From Treponema sp. (GTDB lineage: Bacteria; Spirochaetota; Spirochaetia; Treponematales; Treponemataceae): 64,000 nt of DNA. Positions 31,435 through 42,670 of the stretch are shown here, piece by piece. The notes beneath the pieces were generated by a model that saw only the letters and a list, made by a program, of their open reading frames with translations, was not told where the DNA came from and made no database searches. Within the stretch, counting starts at the first letter, position 1; each line of letters opens with the position of its first letter. The stretch covers positions 88,657-152,656 of the forward strand of contig JAGCDP010000030.1 of assembly GCA_017651065.1 (NCBI GenBank), given 5' to 3'. Position numbers and translations under genes: made by a program.

Positions 31435-34400
31435 CAAGAACTTTACGAGTTTCGTCAATACCTGGTCCTGTAACGCGAACAAAGTACATTCCCCTTGCAA
31501 CAGTCTTTCCTCTGCGGTTTGTACCGTCCCATGAATAGAAATGCTCACCTTCTTCGGCTTCACCACGCTGCAGATAATCAACAATATTGCCGTCAAGAGT
31601 CATTACAAGAACGTTAAGGTTACCTTTTTGCTTAAGATCTACCTTAATTACAACCTTTTCGCCCTTATCTGCATTGATTACATTGTTCATTATAGATACA
31701 TTTCCCCGCTGGGCAGCAACACTCTTTACCCTGAATGACCACAAATCAAGCGATGTAATATCACCAGGATTCTTAAGGCGGATAATGTATAAAGGAGTCT
31801 GGGCAGAAACATTATAACTTGCAGAACCACCGCTCATTGTAAGAACAGGGTTCAGACAGATTGATTTCTGTACGCCTGAATCAAATACACCAAAGAGGAA
31901 TGATATCTGACTTCCGTGAGTAAAGTTTTGTGCAATAGTTTCTGTAAAATTAAACTCAACGCCTTTTGACAAATCTGTATCAAGCGGAACTGCGTCTACA
32001 TAGTCATAATTCTGGTTTGTTACAGCTGCATAAGCCGGGAAAAGACCGTTATTTGCAAAATTAGAATTATCTGGAGCCCAAAGACGAAGTGAATCATGAA
32101 TATCGGCATTGTATTCATCACTTTCTGAACCTGCAGTAGGATTTTTTGAATAGAACATTCGCAATGTATACTGAAGATCACCGCTTGCGTCTGCAAAATA
32201 TGAAGTATCTACATCTGCAATAACAGTTACAGGCTTTTGTGCAAGCAAGGTTCCGTAGTTCTGCTGTTCCTTGTTCCAGTCATGAACTGCCCAGGATTCA
32301 GGTTCGTAAAGACTATAAGTAAGGTTTTCTTCGCGGTATTCAATATCATCATTATAGGCATAAAGAGGATTTACCATATTTGCAGCAAAGTCAGAAAGTG
32401 CATGAGCCTGGTACATAGGCATATAGTTACCTACAACATCCTGAATAAATGTTACATAACTGTTATCAAGACCGGTAATAGGGTCTTTTGATTTCTCATT
32501 ATAACCAATAGCATTTTTTAGTCTTATATAGGTCGTTTCAATATCATTCATTGTTACATCGCGATTCAAGGTAAGCTCAATCGCTGTAAAATATGAATTT
32601 GATTTTGACCTTATTATTGAAGCAGGAACCGATGTATCTATTTGAAGAGCAGTACCGTTGTTTGAAGTCCAGGTACTTCCGCTTATTGTGCCAAGTTCAA
32701 AACAATAAGGAATAATTTCTTCAAAGCTTTCTGGGATAGAATTGTTATTATATTTAATATCATCTGTAAGCTCCTTTAAGAAAATCAAGAATATCTTATT
32801 CTGATTTACAGGAGAGAATGATATCTTATAATCCGGTGAAGTAAGGTCGATCGTTTTTATTGTTTCATCTTTAAGACGATTACCTGCGAGGTCTGTTATA
32901 TAAGAAGAAGTTGAATCATAAGAAATTGTAAATGTTGTTTTATAAGGCAAAGATGTATCACTTAATGAAAGACTGATATATGTATTGTCTTTTTCAAGAG
33001 GAATATTATTTCGTGTATCACTCGCACCAGTGAAGAATGGAGCCGATGCACTTTCGGCAATTGCAGTAAAGTTTTGCGAAGGAGTGTCTGTTGCACCTAC
33101 TTCGTATTTGAAAGAATTAATTACAGCTGCTTCATTATTTTTTATTGTACAATAACGAATACCACCCTTTGTAACATTTGAAGTTGAGGAGTCAAAAGGT
33201 CTTGAACCTCCTACAAGATCATCAGCAGCACTTGAAAGCAGAGTTCCAGAAGGATCTGTTGTCCATCCATAACCGGTGAGCCAGTATTTATTGAAAGAGT
33301 CTGCAGATGAAGGGTTGTCGGAAATATGAATTTCAATTCGATTAAGAGTAGAACCGTCACCATTTCCAAGAGCTTCATAAAAATCCTCTGGATTGTCTTT
33401 ACCATGTTTATGACCTTTTACAAACTCAGGTGCCTGAGTATCCCAGCCACCATAGTTTGTGCCGGCTTGTTCAGAGTTATCAACAGTCAGACCAGTCTTG
33501 TTCATAATCTGTGGATTATAAAGAGGAGTAATTCCATCTATGTCTACAGCGCAATCTGTAACACTTTGATTTTCAACTACACCTGTTTCTGTTCTTGTTA
33601 CTACTCCAGAAGGAAGAACAGCTTCTTCTATGTAGCCCTGCCAGTTTTTATAAGTAATACCACTTGCTGTAATTTCATTTGATACATAACCTGCCAGTGA
33701 ATATTTAATTGAATGAGTTGACTGGCGGTAAAGGGCATTTACAGACTGGGTATCTGAATCTGCCTGCTTTGTATGCATTTTTCCAGAAGCAATCTTCTGA
33801 TTCAAACCTTCAAAGGTAAGGTCTGTTGAACTTGTTAAGTGTCCCAGAGTATTGTCAGTATCAGAAATCTGAATATTTTGAGGCGTATTTGCTGTTCCAG
33901 AAATTCCTGTTTCATAAGCAGGAATCCAATCAAGAGTATTCTTTTTTGAAGCATCAGAAGCATTCGAAGAGTTACCAAAGTTTACTGGTTCTGAATAAAT
34001 GAACTCAATAAAGTTATGAGCATCGTAAGCTGCCTGATTTGCGAGGTTAGTTTCATGAGTTTCCTGACCAGTGCGTACTTCTACAAGAACCGGACCAGTT
34101 TTATCAAGAACGGTTGTAATGCGCGAAGCACCGCTGTAGTGCTTAAGGCGCTTGCCAAAGCGGTCGGTTACAATAAACGACGCAGAAGCTGTTGCACGAG
34201 GGATATCTATATAAGGAATTGCCGTTCTCTCTGTTCCGTTTCGGTCTGTTGAGTTTGCAACACCTGGGGTTGTACCTGTAGCATCTGTATTCCAGTTTTT
34301 ATCATCCTCAGACTTAAGATAAACAACCTCAACTTCAGAACCATTTTCGAGCACTGTAGATCCGTCTTCGTTTATAAAGAAACCGGAATATGAAGTATCA

Positions 34401-37400
34401 CAATCTGCTGTATTGAAATATTTGAAGTTAGCAATTTCTAAGTTGAGTTCACCATAAAGATTTCGCACTGCCCTGTTGAATTTTACATAGACAACATTAT
34501 CACGAGTTGTCCAGGTTTCTACAATTTCAAAATCGGTGTTATCAAAATGCTTACAATTGGCTGCAATTGTACATGCCTCTGCCATAATCTGGGCATTTTC
34601 ATCGTCTTCTTCTGCACTTGTTCCACCTGTATGCTTTCTTACCGTACAATTAGTGAAGGAACTGATATATGCCTCTGCAAAACAAAGCTGAGAGTCTGCA
34701 TTAGAAAGAATATCAATAAACCATTCTGCAGAACCTGTGAGGCTTGTACCATTTGCATAAAAGTTTTTGCCGACATGGATTGATTTAGCTGAGCTCACTG
34801 TTAAGGTTGAAGTAAAGCCCGAAACCGGAACTGCATTTCCATCCGGCAAAGTTGTTTCATTATACTGTGGTGTACTCCATCCGCCCGGACGATTTGCATT
34901 ATATGCATACTCATCTGCAATTCCTGTTGAAGTATCTTCTGTTGAATAATTTGCTCCAAGTATAATTACATCAAGACCAGAAGTGATATTTGCATCTGCA
35001 GTTACAGCACCTTTGTATATAACAATGTTCTGATCGCAAGTAACAGAATCATTAATAGCAAGAGCAGCTGTTCGGGAAATTATAAGATTTTTGGCAACTG
35101 TAATAGTATTATCAGTTGTTGAACTTCCAAAGTCTGCTGCTGAACTTCCATACAAATATACATTCTGTGCAAAAACAGCATTACCTGTTCCGCTAAAGCT
35201 TCCACCTAGTATTGAATTACCAGAACCGTTTTGTGTAAAACCTGTTGTATATTCTAAAGATGCCCCGTCTGTTGTTTTAAAAAGTCCAGTATTTGTAATT
35301 GTTATGTTATTGCCGGAAGTATTACCAAGCGTAATGTTTGCAGCTTCCACTGTTCCATTTATTACTGTTGAACATCCTGCTGCTGTATGAGTCAAATCGG
35401 CCAGGTGGGTTGTTCCTTCAAAGGTTACAGTTCCTGTTGTAGCAAAATCTACATCATTTGTTATAGTTCCACCGTCGGTAAATGAAATATTTCCGGCAGC
35501 TGCATTATCAGTAATATTCTCTATAGTTACTTCACCCTGGAAAATTGTATTTTGCGCAGAGGTTATAGTAAGATTTGTAATATCAGCCTTGCCTTCAAAG
35601 GTCGTAGTTTTTCCTGAGCCGATTGTAAAGTTTTCTGCCCAGATATCTGCCTTGATATTAAGTGGATTTGCAGATGTGTTTACAATATTTTTATAGGTTG
35701 TATGGAGCGCAGCTGTTCCTGCTTTTGGAGTAAAATCCTGATTTCCTGTTCCGGTGAAATATATTGTTCCATCACCAGAATATGTACCACTGTCTGTCAT
35801 ATTACCGGTAACATTCAGAGTTTCAGCGTTTGCAAGTTTTCCATTTGTTTCTATTGTAAGATTTGTTGTTTGAACTGTCTTTCCTGAAGGAATATCAAAG
35901 GTTCCCTTAGTTACTGTTAAGTCTGTAAATAAAAGATTTGTTTTTGCCTGAAGCTTTGAATCGGCTGAAGTTTTGTTCAAAACTACGCTTCCAAGATTTA
36001 CCGATGAAGAATTTTCGTCTGATATTTCACCGTCTTCTGCGTCTGTACCAAAGATAAGAGTTTTGTCGTTATGAACATAAGAGCCTGTAGACTCTATTGT
36101 GAGATTCTTTCTTATTCTGATTGAATCGCCATTTGTTATACTTACTCCGGCTGGAATTACAAGCGACCAGAACACACCGCTTACAGATTGAGTTGCATTT
36201 ATTGTAACTTCTTTTTGGTGGTAATTAATGTTTGCTGCAGCCGCGCCGCTGATTGTTCCGTTAATTGCAAGAGTACCACCTGCGTCTCCAGAATCCCAGA
36301 TAATTGTACCTGAATTAAAGGTAATGTTATTAACAGAATCGTCTGCTTCTCCTGTCTGTCGGAAAATTCCGCCTTCTACAGTAAGATTACCAAGTGCAAC
36401 TCCCCCACTACCCATGTTTACAATTCCGGAATTTACTGTAAAGGTTGAGCCCGAAGCTTGAGTAAAGGCATTGTTACCAAAATTCAATGTTATATTCTGA
36501 GAAGTAATATCATGATATATTGAAGAGCCTTGTGTGAATGCTGTAGTAACAGTTGAAGCTGATGAGTTTTTAAATTCATAAGAAATATCATCCGAAACAC
36601 TTGCAGAAGAATTATTTACAGAAGTACATTTATCAAAAGTTATTGTACGGCCAGTGCCAGTTGCAGAAGACTTAACATCGCCGCCAAAAGTAAGCGCAGT
36701 TCCAGAAAAAGTCGGAGACTGTGTTAATGTAAGGTTACCGCTATAGGTCTGAGTCGTACTTGTTGTAATAGAAGCACAATTGATATTTGCATTTACTGCA
36801 CTTAAGCTTCCAACAGTTACAGTATCTTTAAACTCTGTATCTGCATCAGTAATTAAAGTTGTAATACCACTAACTGTACTTCCAAATTCAGAATTTGCAC
36901 CAGAGATAGTAAGTGCATATGCCCCGGAAACATCAGACACAAATTTTACAAGTTGGTCGGCATCATCAGTAAGCGTTACACCTGCGAGCAAAACAACAGA
37001 ATTATTATATGTTTGTCCACCCTTAGTTGTTATATTGCCTTTTATTCTAGTAGTTCCACTAGTTGTAAGAGAATGTTCACCAGAAACTGTTGAAAGGAAC
37101 TGTATTTCCGAAGCAGTAAGTTCTGTATTGCCTTCAAGAATCACTGCGCCGTTATAAATCTGGCTACCGGTTGTAGTAATTGTATCATTAAGTTTTGTTG
37201 TGCGAGCAGAGTTTATACTTACAGCATTGAGTTTTCCATCAATAATAAGGCTTCCCGACCCAGCTGCACTCGCTGTTATAGCCGGATAATTCTTGTTATT
37301 TGGAGTAAAGGTCTGGTCGCTGGTTCCATTAAAGTTCAGCGTTCCGTCTCCTGTAATATCACCCGTAGAAGTAACATTACCTGCAACATTGATTTTCTTT

Positions 37401-40400
37401 GAAGCAGCAATTGAAGCACTACCATTATTTGTAAAACCATTAGCCACTGTAATATCATTTGCAAAAGAAACTGAACAACCATTATCTATTTGAAGATTCT
37501 TGTAATCATTTCCCCAGACAGGAGATGTATCGCCGGTTCCATTATAAATAACAACACTGTCATTTCCATTATTTCTGGTACCTGTTATAGTTCCACCAGA
37601 AATATTTACAGTACTGTTATTTGTAAAGGTGGCACCGGAAGTGTTAGGAATAACAATCTGGCCGCCTGTAAGATTTACTGTCTGATTATTTACAAGAGTT
37701 GTTACTGTAAGAGTTCCATCAGAAACTTCAATAGTTCCGCCGTTTGTAATAGTGCCTGCTGTAAAATCACCACTGGTTGTTACACCAAAACTTGCACCAC
37801 TTTCTATAGTGATTGTTGTTTGAGCTAAAGCTACGGTCTCATCTATTACAGGATACTCTGGTTTGCCAGCAAGAATCTGAATACCATTACCTGCATTAGG
37901 AACTGATTGAGGCGACCAGTTTTGTGGATCACTCCAGTCTGTACTGTTGTTTGCACCGGTCCAGGTATATGCCATATCAGGGAAAGCCCAGTTTGTATTA
38001 TTTCCACTATCTGTACTGTTAGATGCTGTAAGATAATATAAAGTCTGTGAATTATCAGAATCCTTTACATCAACATAGTTTATTGAATGATTATCTGAAC
38101 CTGTGCATTTAATTTTCCAGGCGGTACCAGCACCTGATGATTTTAATGAAAGAAGGCTTCCATTTGCACCTGCAAGAGAAAGCTTACCGCTGAAGGTTTG
38201 TGTTTTTCCTGCTTCAAAGGTAATAGATTTTCCGCCCATGCTTGTTGCAGTTAAGCTTGTAAGAGTATTTTCGGAATAGAAGTAAGTATCATTTTGTACT
38301 GTAAGCGGAACGGAAACATTAATTCCGCTGCCACCATTGTTTCCAATAATTAATACACCAGCTGTAGTAAGAGAGCTTGAGTTTGTACTTCCAACATCTG
38401 CCTTGAGTAAAATTTGAGAACCATCACCCGAAGCTGTTAATGTTGTCTGCCTTCCACCAGGAGCAAGAGTTATTGCGCCGTTATATGTTTGAGTGCCTGT
38501 AGTTGTAATAGAGGCTGTGTTTATTTTTGCTCCAGCATTTGCAGTTATAGAAGAAAGTCCGCTGACTGTGCCATTAAAAATAACATTACCTGTAGAAGTT
38601 GTAAGAGAACCGCTTCCTGTTATTGCTCCCGAAAAATTAATTGTATCTCCGGCAAGCGTAGTAATGGTAACAGCGTTTTTAATAGTTGCAGCCTGTGTAG
38701 AAAGACTTCCAACATTTACATTAGCATCAAAAACAGCAGTGCCGCCACTTGTTACCAGGCCTTCTGTTCCTGCCTCACCTGTTACTGTAGCTGTAAATTC
38801 AATAGTCTTACCCGAAGCCGCAGAAAAAGTTGTAGTTGCTGCTTTTAGTAATACAGTATCATTATATGTCTGATTACCTGTTGTAGTAATTGTAGCTGCG
38901 TTCACGGTAAGAGGAGCGTTTATAGTAAGATCTGCTCCCTGTACATTACTATTCAAGGTAAGAGCCGCAGCATACACGCCATCAGCAAGTGTAATTGCAG
39001 TTCCATTTGTTTTTTTACCACTTAGAGTAACAGTACCTGCACTTGTAGTTGAGTTTCCTATTGTTACAGCGCCATTGAATACATTATTTGCATTATCAAG
39101 GTTTACAGTACCGGTGCCTGCAAGGATTTGGGTTGCACCGGTTACTTGTATGGCATCACTAATATCTACAGGCTGTGAAAGTATGAGATTATAGAACTGT
39201 CCGTTTTTCCAGTTAAAGGCTGTAAGTGTATTAGTGCCATAGTATTCTACAGTACTGGTATTTGCGTTGGTTATTGTACCCTGGATAGTTTCGTTACCTT
39301 TGAGCAGAACCTTTCCACTGTTACTGATTGTTGCTGCCGAAAAGTTATAACCATTCATATCAAGGCTGGCATTATTTGCTATTGCAATAGTACCAGTACC
39401 AATATCTACATTAGCAGATAATTGAGGATAATTGTTTGGAACTGCAGGAATAGTAATAATTGCTCCACTTCCAGGAAGAGAAGCAGGACTCCAGTTTAAA
39501 GCATTCTGCCAGTTAGTTTTAGAGCCTTCTGCTGCCTCACCCTGCCATTGATATGTCTGACCAGGGAAAGCCCAGTTTACATTTCCACCATTATCTGTAC
39601 TGCTGCTTGCAGTAAACAATATTATATTTGAAGAATTATCGGTAGACTTATTATCTGAATTAGTTACAGAAAGAAATGCAAGAGTATCAGGTGCATTAAC
39701 AGAGTCAATTTCCCATTTTCCACTGCCACTGGAAGTAAGGTTCAGTTTATTACTGTTTCCAGTTTTTCCGGAAAGCTTAAGACTACCGTTTACTGTCTGT
39801 TTAGTTGAATCTGTGAAAGTTATTGTTTTTCCTGCCAGTTCCGTTGCTGTAAAATCTGTGAAAATATTGCTGCCTGTAATTTTTACAGAACCGCTTATTT
39901 TTATGTTTACAAATGTATTAGCGCCAGATAAAATTGCAGGACTTTTCTTTGAAGCAGTAAGTTCAATTGTTCCAGCTGAATGGGTAAATGATGTTCCGCC
40001 AGATAAATCTACATCGTTTGCAAAAACAGCATTACTGCAGCTAAAAGTACCAGAGTTTTCTATTGCAGTTTCTACAGTTATTCCATCTGAAAGAGTCAGA
40101 GTTCCATTATTTATAAGTTTATAGTCCGGGCTTGTGCCTGTAATTTTGGTTACAGAAAGTTCAATTCCTGTAGCAGAAGAGAATGTAACATTTCCTGCAA
40201 GTTCAATCGTTGTTGCAGTGTACGTAGCAGCAACTGAAGATGACATGTTTGTATTTGCTTTTAATGTAGCCGGACCATTAAAACTTAAATTTTTTGTTAT
40301 GAAAGCTCCATCCAATGTAACAGTACCAGTCGTTTGAAAATTGACATCTCCTGTTATTGTACCACCAGCATTAAATACAATACTTCCAGAACCAGACGGG

Positions 40401-42547
40401 TTTGTAAAATTGGTAATAGTATTAAAACCTTCGTTAATAGCAAGAGAACTATTTCCTGTTTTTTCAATATTTGAATATGATTTGCTACCTGCTGCAAAAA
40501 CCTGAGCCTGCTCTCCAGTAAAAATCAGTTTTCCGGCGCCTGTTACATCTGCTGTTGAGGTAACGTTTCCTTTTGCAGAAACACTGCCTGTACTTGCAAT
40601 AGAGACGGCTTTACTGATATTAAGCTCACCAGAAACTACGAGGTTTTCAGTAACTTCAGCACCAGTTCTATTTAAGATAAGCTTTTTATACTGCTTTCCG
40701 TTTGAAGCATTATTATCACTATCCCAGACAAAATAAGTAGTTGTGCCTGTTCCTGTATATTCAACAGTAGGGTCAGCTCCTGTTTCTGTCCCTTCTGACA
40801 TTGTGCCTGTTATTTGATTTTCAATACCATTAAGCTTGATATGTCCGTTATTTATGATTTGACCGGCAGTGACTGTTCTTCCGGCTAAATCAAAAGTTGC
40901 TCCAGGCTTAATTGTTATTGTACCAGTGTATGTTGAATAATTAAGCGAAACATCTCTTGTTGTAAGTACAGGCCCTGCCGCAGTAGCATTGATTATAACA
41001 TTTGATCCATATCCTGGAATCGAGTTTTTATCCCAGTTCGAAGAATTAAACCAGTCTGTATCTGAAGTACCAGTCCAGGTATATGTCTGACCAGGGAATG
41101 ACCAGTTTGAGTTGTTTCCATTGTCAATACTATCTTTTGCAATAAGGGGTGATGTTGCAGTTGACTTTTCTATATTAGTATATTGAATATCAGAAGTACC
41201 TGTACAATTGAGTTCCCAGCCAGTACCTGTAAGAGCAAGACGATTTCCTGTTCCAGAACCTTTTAAAGTCAGGTTACTTGTGACAGTCTGGGTTGTTGCA
41301 CCAAAATTAATAGTTTTTCCACCAATACTATTTACCGCAAGAGTTCCGAATTCATTGTTTCCGGTTATTATGACATTATTTTTAATTTCAACATTCGAAT
41401 ATTGCTTTCCGCCACCGGCAAAAGTCTGTTCTGATGAACCTGCAAAAGTGATTTTTCCGGTTCCAGACATATTATTAGTAGAAGTTACATTGCCTTTTGC
41501 TGTAATTTCTGCATTGTTTGTAAAGTCTGCGGAAATGGTAAAAGTTTTGTTGATTGTTATAGCATCAGGAATAGTAAGAGTTCCGCTATTTATTGTTAAA
41601 TTATTATATGTATTGGACCAGACAGGTGCGGATATGCCATCATAAATAATCGTACTGTTGTCACCATTATTCAGGGTTGTTCCTGAAATTGAGCCTGCTT
41701 TTATTGTTAATTCACCATTATTTGTAATAGTTGTAGCTTGTAAAGAAGCACCCGTATCTAAAGTGAGTTTTGCGTTTGCTGCAATAGTTAATTTAGATAA
41801 TGACGGTGTAACAGAGGTTAAAACAGGAGATCTGGTTGTTGCTGCAATTAAAACTTCAGAATTTACAGAAGGAACACCAAATGCCCAGTTGGCATTATTA
41901 TTCCAGTCAGTGCTAGTTTTGCCATTCCAAACTGTAACTGCAGAATTTACTGTTACATCATTTCCAAAAGTTATAACACCAGCTGAATCATCATAGAAAG
42001 TAACGCCTGAACTGATATTAAAAGTATTTGTGGTTCCTGTTCCTCCACTAACAGTTGTTGTACCTGTTCCATTCAGCAACAACTTTTCTGTAACAGAAAA
42101 ATTAACATCTTTTAGAGTTAATGAATTGGTTCCATCATCTTCTGTATCAAACTCTTTGGTTGTAACTGTACCATTTTCAAGAATCAGGTGACCAATAGTA
42201 TTCTGTCCTAACCTTATTCTTGAAGCTACTGTTAGAGTAAATCCATTTAATTTGATTGTAGAACTGTTTGTGCCGGAAAAAATGAAAAGAAATTTAACTG
42301 AAGTATTGTTTGACAGTGTAATTTCTTCATCTCCAGTTAACGTTACCTGGTCATTTACTCCCGGAATTCCGTTAGGAGTCCAGTTCTCCTGGTTATTCCA
42401 TAGACCGTCACTTGCACTACCATTCCAAGTATAATCTGTACCCCAAACCCCCTGCGCAGCAAAAAACAAAACAAAAAGAGCTGCCAGGCGGCGGAGCCAG
42501 GAATGAGACACTTTTATTGAAGATTTAGACACTTTTTGGGTCATCAT
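31424..42547 (-). CDS. Giant repetitive surface protein, about 3,700 residues
   Basis: An uninterrupted frame of about 11.1 kb. A signal peptide (RLAALFVLFFAAQGVWG, cut near residue 38) is followed by beta-rich, Thr/Ser/Asn/Gly-rich sequence with very little Cys. Five copies of a WNG...W...NW...P motif stand at about residues 40, 205, 490, 1000 and 1530 (for example YTWTGTSDTDW and YTWTGANNSTDW). Between them are long parallel-beta-helix-like runs (NxGTxTxSNxxT). The last third (from about 2,500) changes to Ig-like folds. The C-terminus (GKTVARGMYFVRVTGPG) looks like a FlgD-type Ig cap that follows large secreted proteins. Probably an adhesin; ligand unknown. ATG 42547 or 42544; GTG 42559 less likely. 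Confidence 0.8.
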   Translation of the reverse strand: MMTQKVSKSSIKVSHSWLRRLAALFVLFFAAQGVWGTDYTWNGSASDGLWNNQENWTPNGIPGVNDQVTLTGDEEITLSNNTSVKFLFIFSGTNSSTIKLNGFTLTVASRIRLGQNTIGHLILENGTVTTKEFDTEDDGTNSLTLKDVNFSVTEKLLLNGTGTTTVSGGTGTTNTFNISSGVTFYDDSAGVITFGNDVTVNSAVTVWNGKTSTDWNNNANWAFGVPSVNSEVLIAATTRSPVLTSVTPSLSKLTIAANAKLTLDTGASLQATTITNNGELTIKAGSISGTTLNNGDNSTIIYDGISAPVWSNTYNNLTINSGTLTIPDAITINKTFTISADFTNNAEITAKGNVTSTNNMSGTGKITFAGSSEQTFAGGGKQYSNVEIKNNVIITGNNEFGTLAVNSIGGKTINFGATTQTVTSNLTLKGSGTGNRLALTGTGWELNCTGTSDIQYTNIEKSTATSPLIAKDSIDNGNNSNWSFPGQTYTWTGTSDTDWFNSSNWDKNSIPGYGSNVIINATAAGPVLTTRDVSLNYSTYTGTITIKPGATFDLAGRTVTAGQIINNGHIKLNGIENQITGTMSEGTETGADPTVEYTGTGTTTYFVWDSDNNASNGKQYKKLILNRTGAEVTENLVVSGELNISKAVSIASTGSVSAKGNVTSTADVTGAGKLIFTGEQAQVFAAGSKSYSNIEKTGNSSLAINEGFNTITNFTNPSGSGSIVFNAGGTITGDVNFQTTGTVTLDGAFITKNLSFNGPATLKANTNMSSSVAATYTATTIELAGNVTFSSATGIELSVTKITGTSPDYKLINNGTLTLSDGITVETAIENSGTFSCSNAVFANDVDLSGGTSFTHSAGTIELTASKKSPAILSGANTFVNIKISGSVKITGSNIFTDFTATELAGKTITFTDSTKQTVNGSLKLSGKTGNSNKLNLTSSGSGKWEIDSVNAPDTLAFLSVTNSDNKSTDNSSNIILFTASSSTDNGGNVNWAFPGQTYQWQGEAAEGSKTNWQNALNWSPASLPGSGAIITIPAVPNNYPQLSANVDIGTGTIAIANNASLDMNGYNFSAATISNSGKVLLKGNETIQGTITNANTSTVEYYGTNTLTAFNWKNGQFYNLILSQPVDISDAIQVTGATQILAGTGTVNLDNANNVFNGAVTIGNSTTSAGTVTLSGKKTNGTAITLADGVYAAALTLNSNVQGADLTINAPLTVNAATITTTGNQTYNDTVLLKAATTTFSAASGKTIEFTATVTGEAGTEGLVTSGGTAVFDANVNVGSLSTQAATIKNAVTITTLAGDTINFSGAITGSGSLTTSTGNVIFNGTVSGLSSITANAGAKINTASITTTGTQTYNGAITLAPGGRQTTLTASGDGSQILLKADVGSTNSSSLTTAGVLIIGNNGGSGINVSVPLTVQNDTYFYSENTLTSLTATSMGGKSITFEAGKTQTFSGKLSLAGANGSLLSLKSSGAGTAWKIKCTGSDNHSINYVDVKDSDNSQTLYYLTASNSTDSGNNTNWAFPDMAYTWTGANNSTDWSDPQNWSPQSVPNAGNGIQILAGKPEYPVIDETVALAQTTITIESGASFGVTTSGDFTAGTITNGGTIEVSDGTLTVTTLVNNQTVNLTGGQIVIPNTSGATFTNNSTVNISGGTITGTRNNGNDSVVIYNGTGDTSPVWGNDYKNLQIDNGCSVSFANDITVANGFTNNGSASIAASKKINVAGNVTSTGDITGDGTLNFNGTSDQTFTPNNKNYPAITASAAGSGSLIIDGKLNAVSINSARTTKLNDTITTTGSQIYNGAVILEGNTELTASEIQFLSTVSGEHSLTTSGTTRIKGNITTKGGQTYNNSVVLLAGVTLTDDADQLVKFVSDVSGAYALTISGANSEFGSTVSGITTLITDADTEFKDTVTVGSLSAVNANINCASITTSTTQTYSGNLTLTQSPTFSGTALTFGGDVKSSATGTGRTITFDKCTSVNNSSASVSDDISYEFKNSSASTVTTAFTQGSSIYHDITSQNITLNFGNNAFTQASGSTFTVNSGIVNMGSGGVALGNLTVEGGIFRQTGEADDSVNNITFNSGTIIWDSGDAGGTLAINGTISGAAAANINYHQKEVTINATQSVSGVFWSLVIPAGVSITNGDSIRIRKNLTIESTGSYVHNDKTLIFGTDAEDGEISDENSSSVNLGSVVLNKTSADSKLQAKTNLLFTDLTVTKGTFDIPSGKTVQTTNLTIETNGKLANAETLNVTGNMTDSGTYSGDGTIYFTGTGNQDFTPKAGTAALHTTYKNIVNTSANPLNIKADIWAENFTIGSGKTTTFEGKADITNLTITSAQNTIFQGEVTIENITDNAAAGNISFTDGGTITNDVDFATTGTVTFEGTTHLADLTHTAAGCSTVINGTVEAANITLGNTSGNNITITNTGLFKTTDGASLEYTTGFTQNGSGNSILGGSFSGTGNAVFAQNVYLYGSSAADFGSSTTDNTITVAKNLIISRTAALAINDSVTCDQNIVIYKGAVTADANITSGLDVIILGANYSTEDTSTGIADEYAYNANRPGGWSTPQYNETTLPDGNAVPVSGFTSTLTVSSAKSIHVGKNFYANGTSLTGSAEWFIDILSNADSQLCFAEAYISSFTNCTVRKHTGGTSAEEDDENAQIMAEACTIAANCKHFDNTDFEIVETWTTRDNVVYVKFNRAVRNLYGELNLEIANFKYFNTADCDTSYSGFFINEDGSTVLENGSEVEVVYLKSEDDKNWNTDATGTTPGVANSTDRNGTERTAIPYIDIPRATASASFIVTDRFGKRLKHYSGASRITTVLDKTGPVLVEVRTGQETHETNLANQAAYDAHNFIEFIYSEPVNFGNSSNASDASKKNTLDWIPAYETGISGTANTPQNIQISDTDNTLGHLTSSTDLTFEGLNQKIASGKMHTKQADSDTQSVNALYRQSTHSIKYSLAGYVSNEITASGITYKNWQGYIEEAVLPSGVVTRTETGVVENQSVTDCAVDIDGITPLYNPQIMNKTGLTVDNSEQAGTNYGGWDTQAPEFVKGHKHGKDNPEDFYEALGNGDGSTLNRIEIHISDNPSSADSFNKYWLTGYGWTTDPSGTLLSSAADDLVGGSRPFDSSTSNVTKGGIRYCTIKNNEAAVINSFKYEVGATDTPSQNFTAIAESASAPFFTGASDTRNNIPLEKDNTYISLSLSDTSLPYKTTFTISYDSTSSYITDLAGNRLKDETIKTIDLTSPDYKISFSPVNQNKIFLIFLKELTDDIKYNNNSIPESFEEIIPYCFELGTISGSTWTSNNGTALQIDTSVPASIIRSKSNSYFTAIELTLNRDVTMNDIETTYIRLKNAIGYNEKSKDPITGLDNSYVTFIQDVVGNYMPMYQAHALSDFAANMVNPLYAYNDDIEYREENLTYSLYEPESWAVHDWNKEQQNYGTLLAQKPVTVIADVDTSYFADASGDLQYTLRMFYSKNPTAGSESDEYNADIHDSLRLWAPDNSNFANNGLFPAYAAVTNQNYDYVDAVPLDTDLSKGVEFNFTETIAQNFTHGSQISFLFGVFDSGVQKSICLNPVLTMSGGSASYNVSAQTPLYIIRLKNPGDITSLDLWSFRVKSVAAQRGNVSIMNNVINADKGEKVVIKVDLKQKGNLNVLVMTLDGNIVDYLQRGEAEEGEHFYSWDGTNRRGKTVARGMYFVRVTGPGIDETRKVLVVK

Positions 42548-42615
42548 ATAGTTTATCACTTCAATATCGGTAGTTAGTATAGAAGATTTTAGGAAAAAAT
42601 GATATTGGAGTATAT

Positions 42616-42670
42616 GGATTGCCGCGCCCTTCGGGCTCGCAATGACGACGCTGTGTACGACGTGGCAATC
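42616..42670. repeat. Dispersed palindrome, family A (long copy)
   Basis: GGATTGCCGCGC, CCTTCGGG, CTCGCAATGAC, then a second outer arm ending ACGTGGCAATCTA at the S1-protein stop codon. Confidence 0.65.

Noticed and set aside
32237..42434. Many plus-strand ORFs opposite the giant gene
   Set aside because: They mirror the low-complexity coding strand, have no ribosome-binding sites or known domains, and lie inside one continuous frame.
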